A DNA stretch of 64,000 nt from positions 1 to 64,000 of the forward strand of contig LAKY01000029.1 in the NCBI GenBank assembly GCA_000987045.1. Direction: 5' to 3'. Numbering within the stretch: the stretch's first letter is position 1; each line of letters opens with the position of its first letter. The translations under genes and the position numbers were made by a program. The notes below the pieces were generated by a model. It was not told the DNA's origin, ran no database searches, and worked only from the letters and a program-made list of their open reading frames with translations. This DNA is from Clostridiales bacterium PH28_bin88 (GTDB lineage Bacteria > Bacillota > PH28-bin88). Positions 57,730-64,000 of this stretch are shown here, in pieces.

Positions 57730-58842
57730 TTACGAGAGTTTGCCTTGCCTGACATTGATGATTTCAGCTTGCTTTAATGCAGCTAAAGGTATTCCTTCCC
57801 TGGTGCTGGCTGAAACAAAACACTGAACTGTATCCGTGATATCCTTCAATAATTGTTCCCTGCGATGCAGATCCAATTCAGACAGGACATCATCAAGCAG
57901 TAACAGAGGGTATTCACCGGTTTTCCTCCGGATCAACTCCATCTCTGCCACCTTAAGGGAAAGGGCTATCGTTCGTTGTTGCCCCTGGGAGCTGTACAGC
58001 CTGGATTCCCTTCCATTAATTTTAAGATGAAGATCATCCCGGTGCGGGCCTACCAGAGTGACTCCCTGGTTGATGTCTTGCCGCCTGCTTTCCGCCAGGC
58101 GTGACGCGAAAAGGCTTTTAATAAATTTAACATCTTTTTCCTTTTCATCGGCGCCAATGGTGGAAACGTAAGAAACCTCTAACTGTTCCTCTCCACCGCT
58201 GTATTTCCGGTGGGCCTCCGCCGCCACTACTTTCATGACCTGAACTGTTTCCAGACGTGATGACAACAACCTGGACCCCACCTCGACCAATTGTTCATCC
58301 CAGACATCTAATTGATAGGAAACAGCTACTGAAGACCTGGCCTGCCTTAGAAGATGATTGCGTTGCATTAGAAGTTGCCGGTACTGTTGAACCAGCGAAC
58401 GAAACCGCGGGTTGAGTTGGGAGATGTGCAGGTCTAAAAAATTTCTTCTTCCCAACGGGGGTCCCTTGACCAGCGCTAGGTGCTCGGGAGCAAACCATAC
58501 CGCCTGCATGATTCCCACACCATCATGCAAGCGGGATTGAGGTACTCCGTTCACTAACAGCTTTTTTCCCTTTTCCCTCTCGTAAATAAGGTGGAATGAC
58601 AAGTTTCCACTGTTTTCCTGTATTTCAGCCTCTATGATAAAAAAAGGAGCTTCCCAGGCCAGCACATGGATATCGTTAACCCCTCTGGGGGAGCGTCCAA
58701 AGCTAAGGTAGGCAATGGCTTCTAATAAATTACTCTTACCCTGGGCATTATCACCAAGTACTATGTTTAGTCCTTTGCCTGGAAATAACTGATCGTCCCT
58801 GTAGTTTCGAAAGTGTTGTAAATGGAGATGGTTTAAGTGCAA
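57730..58842 (-). CDS. recF: DNA replication and repair protein RecF
   Basis: A 370-residue SMC-like ATPase that helps load RecA at gaps. Walker A GDNAQGKSNLLEAI (~31-44), signature YSSQGQQRTIALSLK and Walker B LLLLDDVLSELD are present. The start is a TTG just before the end of the S4-protein leader sequence (GAGGGG upstream). Standard place in the origin cluster. Confidence 0.95.
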   Translation of the reverse strand: MHLNHLHLQHFRNYRDDQLFPGKGLNIVLGDNAQGKSNLLEAIAYLSFGRSPRGVNDIHVLAWEAPFFIIEAEIQENSGNLSFHLIYEREKGKKLLVNGVPQSRLHDGVGIMQAVWFAPEHLALVKGPPLGRRNFLDLHISQLNPRFRSLVQQYRQLLMQRNHLLRQARSSVAVSYQLDVWDEQLVEVGSRLLSSRLETVQVMKVVAAEAHRKYSGGEEQLEVSYVSTIGADEKEKDVKFIKSLFASRLAESRRQDINQGVTLVGPHRDDLHLKINGRESRLYSSQGQQRTIALSLKVAEMELIRRKTGEYPLLLLDDVLSELDLHRREQLLKDITDTVQCFVSASTREGIPLAALKQAEIINVRQGKLS

Positions 58843-58847
58843 CTTGA

Positions 58848-59090
58848 TTACCCCTCGCGAAGGACATTCAAAAAAAGACCTGTTTTACCGGGGACCTGTA
58901 CTGCTACCTGATCTCCTGGTACCAGGGAACGACCTCTCCTGTTCTCCGGTACTCCGTTCACTTTAACATGCCCTCTGGTAATCAGGCTTTTCGCCTCACC
59001 GCCAGTCACTACTACCTCCGCCCACTTCAGAAACTGATCCAAGCGAATACTTTCCGTCCGGATTACGATAGAATTTATCCTCAAAACCAT
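58848..59090 (-). CDS. S4-domain RNA-binding protein (YaaA-like)
   Basis: An 80-residue protein with a single S4 fold (RLDQFLKWAEVVVTGGEAKS; ITRGHVKVNGVPE). Homologues between dnaN and recF in Firmicutes (YaaA/RlbA) are linked to ribosome assembly. Gaps of 5 bases to recF and 15 to dnaN indicate an operon. Confidence 0.9.
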   Translation of the reverse strand: MVLRINSIVIRTESIRLDQFLKWAEVVVTGGEAKSLITRGHVKVNGVPENRRGRSLVPGDQVAVQVPGKTGLFLNVLREG

Positions 59091-59105
59091 TCCTCCCGGA
59101 ATTCA

Positions 59106-60227
59106 TCACTGCACTCGCATAGGAAGTATCAGGCAAAAGTAAGGCACTTCATCAACGGGACGAAAGATCGCGGCACTCAGCGGGCCTGTCCATTCCATGG
59201 CTATTTGATCGCTATCAATTACCTTCAATACATCCAACAGGTAACGGGCATTAAAAGTAATTTCCATCTCCTCACCCTCGAAATCCACCGGAATCTCTTC
59301 ATGGATCCTTCCTACTTCCGGAGAATTAGAGTCTACCATTAGAGTATTTCCATCCAATTTCATATTAATAATGTTCGCGCGTATTTTGGGATCCTCTCTA
59401 ACCAGTAAAGAAGCCCTTTCTACCGCACCTTGTAATTCTCTTGTGTCCGCCAATACCCTTGTTCGCCACCCTGCCGGCAACACCTGCTGGTATGTAGGAA
59501 ACTGCCCGTCGATTAGCCGAGAGATCAATACTGTTTCTTTTCCTTCAAATACTATCTGGTTTCCCGCCAGGGAGAAACGAACATCTTCCTCTTCTTCAAT
59601 CAAGCGGGAAACCTCTACCAGAGTTCTTCCCGGGACGATTATACTTGTTTTTGGAAGTTCTCCGTGCAAGTCAAGGTTCCCTCGCCTGACGGCCAGCCGG
59701 TGGGTGTCCGTGGCTACCAGTATAAAACTCCCATCATTTTGCATCTCCAGCATTATTCCGGTAAATATCTGCCTTACTACATCATGGGAAAGAGCAATGG
59801 CCACCTGCTTGATCATTTGACGGAAAAGGGTAGACTCAACAGTTAAAAACCCCTGCTCTGAAGGGAGAGGAATTAGGGGAAATTGATCAGGTTCCATCCC
59901 GTTTAAATGCAGTTCGGCTTGGGCGTAATTAATTCTCACGCTCCAGGAATCCGCTTCTTTTTTGAGTTGAACAGGTCCTGAAGGAAATCGCTTGACCATT
60001 TCCCCAAAGTATCTTGCAGGTAGGACTAATTTGCCTTGTTCTTCTATTCTAGCAGGAATACTGCAACGGATACCAATTTCTAGGTCTGTTGCGCTTAAAT
60101 GAAGCTGGTCATCACCTGTTTCGAGCAAAATGCCGGATAAAATAGGAAGCGTGTTTTTGTTCGACACTGCACGGATGACAATACCCACACCTCTGGTAAG
60201 CTCGTCCTTGTCACAAGAAATATTCAT
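59106..60227 (-). CDS. dnaN: DNA polymerase III sliding clamp beta
   Basis: A 373-residue three-domain clamp that tethers DNA polymerase to DNA. The N-terminal MNISCDKDELTRGVGIVIRA, ILSGILLETGDDQLHLSATD and the C-terminal PVDEVPYFCLILPMRVQ (ending in the usual PMR motif) are diagnostic. AAGGAGG precedes the ATG. A perfect DnaA box lies between it and dnaA. Confidence 0.97.
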   Translation of the reverse strand: MNISCDKDELTRGVGIVIRAVSNKNTLPILSGILLETGDDQLHLSATDLEIGIRCSIPARIEEQGKLVLPARYFGEMVKRFPSGPVQLKKEADSWSVRINYAQAELHLNGMEPDQFPLIPLPSEQGFLTVESTLFRQMIKQVAIALSHDVVRQIFTGIMLEMQNDGSFILVATDTHRLAVRRGNLDLHGELPKTSIIVPGRTLVEVSRLIEEEEDVRFSLAGNQIVFEGKETVLISRLIDGQFPTYQQVLPAGWRTRVLADTRELQGAVERASLLVREDPKIRANIINMKLDGNTLMVDSNSPEVGRIHEEIPVDFEGEEMEITFNARYLLDVLKVIDSDQIAMEWTGPLSAAIFRPVDEVPYFCLILPMRVQ

Positions 60228-60305
60228 GGTGAGCCTCCTTTTGAGACAAAGTCTTTTATATAGTGTTTTAAAAACGAGTCGTAATAATAGTAGTGGTGTG
60301 GAAGT

Positions 60306-60398
60306 TGTGGATAACCATAAAAAAATGAGGCATAGAATAAAAAATGGTTGTACAAAAGCCTGTGAAAATCATTAATCCAAATCTATAGTTTGTCCACA
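60306..60398. promoter_or_regulatory. DnaA boxes between dnaN and dnaA
   Basis: TGTGGATAA at 60306-60314 is a perfect DnaA box (minus strand) and TTGTCCACA at 60390-60398 is a one-mismatch box. With the cluster upstream of dnaA this gives the bipartite arrangement known from Bacillus. Confidence 0.7.
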
Positions 60399-60420
60399 CA
60401 CTGAATCTTTTAAACGTTTA

Positions 60421-61773
60421 TCAATTTGTCTGCAAAAGGTTGATGATCTCCTTGATGGTTTTGTCCAAAACTGCATCTTTACCGATTTGAGACGAGATTT
60501 TTTCGCAAGCGTGAATGACCGTAGTATGGTCTCGACCACCAAATTCGTGTCCTATTTGCGGTAACGAAGCATCCGTCAACTCACGGCATAGGTACATAGC
60601 AACTTGTCGTGGAAAAGCAACTGACCTGGTGCGGCGTTTGGATTTGAAATCTTCTAAGCGAAGACTAAAATAACTGGAAACTCTTTCTTGAATAAAGGTG
60701 ATGTTAATAGGTTGAGGTTTAGAAAATCCGGCCAAATCTTTTAAGGCATCAGCCGCAAGTTCAGGAGTGATCCGCTGATTTGTCAATGAGGTTAAAGCAG
60801 CTACCCTGATTAAAGCACCTTCCAGTTCGCGAATATTGGATTGAACCTTGTTAGCGATGAAAACAAGCACGTCATTTGGAAGATTAAGGTTTTCGAGGGT
60901 TGATTTTTTGCGTAGAATAGCAATCCTGGTTTCCAGGTCAGGGGGTTGAATATCTGTAATCAAACCCCATTCGAACCTGGAGCGAAGGCGATCCTCCAAA
61001 GTGGGAATCTCCTTTGGCGGACGGTCACTGGAAATAATGATTTGCTTGTTGGCTTCGTGCAGGGCGTTGAATGTGTGGAAAAATTCTTCCTGAGTGCGCT
61101 CTTTACCAGCTAAAAACTGAATATCGTCAACCAGTAAAACATCTATGTTACGGTATTTCGTGCGGAATTCCTCGGTTTTATCGTCACGGATAGAATTAAT
61201 TAAGTCGTTGGTGAACTTCTCAGAGGACACATACATTACCTTGAGACGAGAAAGCCGCGCTAAAACGTGGTGGCCAATAGCCTGCATCAGGTGAGTCTTG
61301 CCTAAACCAACTCCACCGTAAATAAAGAGAGGGTTATAAGCCTTGGCAGGGGTTTCAGCTACCGCCAGCGCAGCCGCATGGGCAAACCGGTTGCTGTTGC
61401 CGATAATAAAGGTATCAAATGTGTATTTTGGGTTTAAGGGGGTGGATAAAGTTTCATCAAGTTGAGGGGCCCTAACTTGCCACTGTGCGGCATCTTTTTT
61501 GGAATTCTTGGGATGAGGGGTATTCAGAACGAATTCCAGTTGAACGTCTGCATTAACTAGTAGTTGAAGGGTATTCTTGATCAAATTATAATAACGGCTT
61601 TCCAGCCAATCTTTAGCAAATTCATTGGGTACCAGGATCACCATCACGTTCCCCCGATAATCTACTAACTGAGTGTAACGCATCCAGGTATCGAAACTGT
61701 TTGAACTAAGCTCATTCTCCAAAATATCCAGGGTACGCTGCCAGAGTTCAGACAGTCGATTAGATGAGACCAT
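60421..61773 (-). CDS. dnaA: Chromosomal replication initiator DnaA
   Basis: A 450-residue initiator. Domain I ([20 protein letters not shown]), the AAA+ domain with Walker [16 protein letters not shown] and Walker [15 protein letters not shown], and the domain IV DNA-binding signature [14 protein letters not shown] are present. The ATG at 61773 follows AGGAGG; the longer open frame to 61941 runs into the origin and is not real coding. Confidence 0.97.
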   Translation of the reverse strand: MVSSNRLSELWQRTLDILENELSSNSFDTWMRYTQLVDYRGNVMVILVPNEFAKDWLESRYYNLIKNTLQLLVNADVQLEFVLNTPHPKNSKKDAAQWQVRAPQLDETLSTPLNPKYTFDTFIIGNSNRFAHAAALAVAETPAKAYNPLFIYGGVGLGKTHLMQAIGHHVLARLSRLKVMYVSSEKFTNDLINSIRDDKTEEFRTKYRNIDVLLVDDIQFLAGKERTQEEFFHTFNALHEANKQIIISSDRPPKEIPTLEDRLRSRFEWGLITDIQPPDLETRIAILRKKSTLENLNLPNDVLVFIANKVQSNIRELEGALIRVAALTSLTNQRITPELAADALKDLAGFSKPQPINITFIQERVSSYFSLRLEDFKSKRRTRSVAFPRQVAMYLCRELTDASLPQIGHEFGGRDHTTVIHACEKISSQIGKDAVLDKTIKEIINLLQTN

Positions 61774-61789
61774 GAGCTTTCCTCCTAAA

Positions 61790-62130
61790 GGAAAAAAATT
61801 ATTCACAGGATTGAATAAAGGTTTGTGCAAAAAGATAAGGTGTGGATACTTGTTTAAGAAGTTTGGTAGGTCAAGGATAATGAGATTGGATATAAGGGAA
61901 AAAATAGGTATGATTAAAATTAATCCACAATTTGTCCACAAAAATAACTTTTATTCAGTAGACAAAAAAAAACACTACCCTACCAAACGGAATGGCTAAT
62001 GTGTATTCTAAAGTATAAACGGAAAAGAAAAAGAGGATTGTACTAGAAAATTTTGCATCTCAGATGATACCAGAAATTATCCACAACATCAATAAAAAAA
62101 TTTCCATACTAACGATGTGGATAATTTATG
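61790..62130. other. oriC: Origin of replication oriC (upstream part)
   Basis: Perfect DnaA boxes at 62077-62085 (TTATCCACA) and 62116-62124 (TGTGGATAA, opposite strand). One-mismatch boxes lie at 61799-61807, 61841-61849, 61921-61929 and 61932-61940. Very AT-rich stretches (61960-61975, 62090-62105) could serve as the unwinding element. The region divides dnaA (minus) from rpmH (plus). Confidence 0.88.
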
Positions 62131-62159
62131 GAGAATAAAGAGGATAAGTGCTGAAACCC

Positions 62160-62188
62160 TTGACATCATTACATCTGCGTTCTATAAT
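62160..62188 (+). promoter_or_regulatory. Vegetative promoter of the rpmH operon
   Basis: TTGACA (62160-62165) and TATAAT (62183-62188) are both perfect consensus hexamers with a 17-base spacer, 73 bases before the rpmH start. Confidence 0.92.
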
Positions 62189-62260
62189 TGCTTTGTGCAC
62201 TCTCGTATTAAGTGAAGTGCTGATGTTAAAACGAACAGAAAACTGGGAGGATGTATTATA

Positions 62261-62395
62261 ATGAAACAGACTTGGCAACCTAAGAAGAGAAAGCACGTGA
62301 GGGTACATGGTTTCCTGAAAAGAATGAGCACCAAGGAAGGAAGAAACGTTATCAAGCGTAGAAGGAGTAAAGGTAGAAAAAGGATATCAGCATAA
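62261..62395 (+). CDS. rpmH: 50S ribosomal protein L34
   Basis: A 44-residue basic protein ([20 protein letters not shown], ending GRKRISA) with the usual L34 pattern. GGGAGG lies upstream of the ATG. First gene of rpmH-rnpA-yidD-yidC-jag. Confidence 0.97.
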   Translation: MKQTWQPKKRKHVRVHGFLKRMSTKEGRNVIKRRRSKGRKRISA

Positions 62396-62433
62396 GGCCG
62401 CGCAAGTGGCCTTTTAATGTATCAGAGGGTAAG

Positions 62434-62811
62434 ATGAAAGACCGGCTCGGGGGTGAAATAGTGCTACCAAAGTCGTTTCGCTTACGGAAGTCGGAAGATT
62501 TTAAAAGGACATATAGGCTGGGAAAGGCATTGGCCGGGAAGTATATGGTCTTGTATTACGTCAAAAGTGACAGGCCTACTAGTAGGGTAGGTTTTTCCGT
62601 CTCAAAGAAGATTGGAAAGGCAACAGTTAGAAACAGGACAAAAAGGTTGATGCGGGAGGCGTACCGGAGACACGGAACAGAGATTCTTGAGGGTTATGAT
62701 TTAATTTTTATTGCGAGAGGTAAAATAAAAGGAATTGGGTACCAGTTGGTCGAAAAACAATTAGTGAACCTTTGCCGCCAAGCGGGATTACTGAAAGATA
62801 GGGTGCTTTAA
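62434..62811 (+). CDS. rnpA: Ribonuclease P protein component
   Basis: A basic protein that joins the RNase P RNA to mature tRNA 5' ends. The N-terminal LPKSFRLRKSEDFKRTYRLG and the RNR-type signature KATVRNRTKRLMREAYRRH are diagnostic. The ATG at 62434 gives 125 residues; an in-frame GTG at 62461 behind GGGGGTG would give the more usual ~116 residues and may be the true start. Confidence 0.95.
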   Translation: MKDRLGGEIVLPKSFRLRKSEDFKRTYRLGKALAGKYMVLYYVKSDRPTSRVGFSVSKKIGKATVRNRTKRLMREAYRRHGTEILEGYDLIFIARGKIKGIGYQLVEKQLVNLCRQAGLLKDRVL

Positions 62812-62814
62812 TGT

Positions 62815-63030
62815 ATGGAAAGTGTAAAAGCGGTGATCATCGCGGTTATCCGGTGCTACCAGCGTTGTATATCAAGGTGGCTACCCAGGCATTGTAGATT
62901 CTACCCCACATGTTCCGAATATGCGGTGGGCGCGTTAGAAAAGTATGGACTTTGGAGGGGGTTTTATAAAGCGATCAGGCGAATAATCCGGTGTCACCCA
63001 TTTAACCCGGGAGGGTATGACCCGGTTTAA
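62815..63030 (+). CDS. yidD: Membrane protein insertion efficiency factor YidD
   Basis: A 71-residue YidD protein ([44 protein letters not shown]) thought to assist YidC-dependent insertion. It begins three bases after the rnpA stop and lies in the standard position. Confidence 0.95.
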   Translation: MESVKAVIIAVIRCYQRCISRWLPRHCRFYPTCSEYAVGALEKYGLWRGFYKAIRRIIRCHPFNPGGYDPV

Positions 63031-63081
63031 AACTGGAAAAAACTATGCAATAGGAGGTGAATCCTGCCTCTACCCCACGAT

Positions 63082-63822
63082 GTGTTCGCTGAAAAATCAA
63101 CTTCGGTGATAGTGTTTTGTGGTCGGTGGTGCAGGAAGGTATTGAGTGGTTTAGTAAATTCAATTTCTCTGTTACTGCAATGGCTGTATAATGTTTCCAG
63201 CAGTCTTGGTATTCCAAATTACGGTCTGGCCATCATCATTTTCACCGTGGTGGTGAAATTGGCCATGTTTCCCCTAACGGCTCAGCAGGTGCGTTCGATG
63301 AAAAAGATGCAGGAACTGCAGCCAAAAGTTAAGGAGATCCAAAAGAAGTTCAAGGACAACCCGCAGAAATCGCAACAGATGGTAATGGAACTTTACCAGA
63401 AGGAGAAAGTAAACCCTTTTTCCGGGTGTCTTCCATTGTTAATTCAAATGCCAATTCTATTTGCCCTGTTCACTGCGCTAAGAACATTTTTTGACCCGGT
63501 GAAGCATCCTGCCTATGTCAACTTGGATCATGCCAATTTCTTTTGGATTAGTAACCTTGGTGCTCCAGACCCCTATGTATTACCTCTGTTAGCGGCTTTA
63601 TTCACCTTCTTGCAGCAAAAGGTTAGTATGCCCGTGGGAGCGGGGCAGGATCAGACACAAAAAACAATGCTCTATGTGATGCCAGTCTTCATGGGTTGGA
63701 TCAGCAGGAGCTTCCCGGCAGGATTGGCTCTATACTGGGTAATCTACAGTGTTGTAAGTGCGTTGGAACAAATGGTCCTGAAGCGGAAACCCAGAGTGGT
63801 TAAGGAGGAAGCGATGGGTTGA
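63082..63822 (+). CDS. yidC: Membrane protein insertase YidC (Oxa1 family)
   Basis: A Gram-positive-length YidC (~246 residues) with five membrane segments. The core segments YGLAIIIFTVVVKLAMFPLT and NPFSGCLPLLIQMPILFALF flank a positively charged cytoplasmic hairpin (~70-105, KKMQELQPKVKEIQKKFKD). The GTG at 63082 is 24 bases from the AGGAGGTG at 63052-63059; an in-frame CTG at 63064 has ideal spacing and may be used instead. Its stop overlaps the jag start (TGATG). No lipobox is evident. Confidence 0.93.
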   Translation: MFAEKSTSVIVFCGRWCRKVLSGLVNSISLLLQWLYNVSSSLGIPNYGLAIIIFTVVVKLAMFPLTAQQVRSMKKMQELQPKVKEIQKKFKDNPQKSQQMVMELYQKEKVNPFSGCLPLLIQMPILFALFTALRTFFDPVKHPAYVNLDHANFFWISNLGAPDPYVLPLLAALFTFLQQKVSMPVGAGQDQTQKTMLYVMPVFMGWISRSFPAGLALYWVIYSVVSALEQMVLKRKPRVVKEEAMG

Positions 63823-64000
63823 TGAGTAAGACTATCGAAACGGTAGGCAGGACAGTAGAGGAAGCTATTCAGCAAGCCTTGAAAGAATTAAAAGCTAACC
63901 GGGAGGAAATTAAGTGGGAGGTATTAGAAGAGCCTTCCAAGGGGTTGTTTGGACTTCGTTCCAGGATGGCCAAAGTGAAGGTTACCCTGGAAGAAGACCC
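63822..64000 (+). CDS. jag: Jag/KhpB RNA-binding protein (partial, runs off the window)
   Basis: The first 59 codons encode the Jag N-terminal domain (SKTIETVGRTVEEAIQQALK; EEPSKGLFGLRSRMAKV). The KH and R3H domains would lie beyond the window. It is translationally coupled to yidC, the normal order near the origin. Confidence 0.92.
   Translation, partial: MSKTIETVGRTVEEAIQQALKELKANREEIKWEVLEEPSKGLFGLRSRMAKVKVTLEED

Overview
The window is a chromosomal segment of a spore-forming, anaerobic-type Firmicute, most like the Desulfotomaculum/Pelotomaculum (Peptococcaceae) group. This is inferred from the Gram-positive origin cluster (rpmH-rnpA-yidD-yidC-jag divergent from dnaA-dnaN-S4-recF-remB-gyrB), a serine operon behind a T-box, GerP-type spore proteins, and a sigma-54 operon for beta-keto-acid breakdown. 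I cannot name the species from sequence alone.

Layout. 0.1-2.4 kb: a CBASS-like pair, a SAVED protein that looks truncated at its N terminus and a CD-NTase. 3.0-5.5 kb: accC and a YitT-type membrane protein. 5.6-5.9 kb: an interspersed hairpin repeat joined to a transposase relic. 5.9-11.3 kb: a minus-strand operon (BKACE enzyme, cyclase-family hydrolase, sodium/solute symporter fused to winged-helix domains) with a well-formed -24/-12 promoter, next to its likely PAS/AAA+/Fis activator. 12.0-13.3 kb: an ISAzo13-type insertion sequence. 13.9-15.6 kb: an XRE regulator / ImmA-IrrE protease / PIN nuclease operon. 15.8-30.2 kb: a complete seven-gene BREX operon (brxE-brxA-brxB-brxC-pglX-pglZ-brxL). 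31.0-35.6 kb: a tightly coupled five-gene minus-strand operon (TIR-TGT fusion, OGG-like glycosylase, QueC-like enzyme, a TIR protein starting Met-Gly5, and a DRHyd/TPR protein). 36.0-37.9 kb: an IS1182-type element. 38.3-39.7 kb: a TIR plus caspase-like protease pair resembling type IV Thoeris. A tRNA-Ser(UGA) at 40.1 kb marks the edge of this defence island. 40.3-64.0 kb is housekeeping: serS, serA, a class V aminotransferase with a T-box leader, pdxT-pdxS, gyrA, a lipoprotein of the DUF4015 type, a GerP-like spore cluster with a small heat-shock protein, a DUF421 protein, gyrB, remB, recF, S4 protein, dnaN, dnaA, oriC, rpmH, rnpA, yidD, yidC and the start of jag.

The most interesting object is the 31.0-35.6 kb operon. 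The QueC-like, TGT-like and OGG-like trio is the set known as Cap9/Cap10/Cap11 in type IV CBASS, but no CD-NTase is present here. TIR domains stand in its place: one is fused to the TGT-like enzyme and one is a stand-alone protein with five consecutive glycines after the initiator Met. The last gene couples a nucleoside-deoxyribosyltransferase-like domain to TPR-like repeats and could be the sensor or effector. I read this as a candidate deazaguanine-linked TIR defence system. Its function is inference; the gene content, order and overlaps are seen directly.

Other points worth a look are the BrxE plus BrxL combination, an AT-rich block inside pglX, two dispersed repeat families that punctuate the island, and a T-box whose specifier reads as glycine in front of serine-pathway genes.
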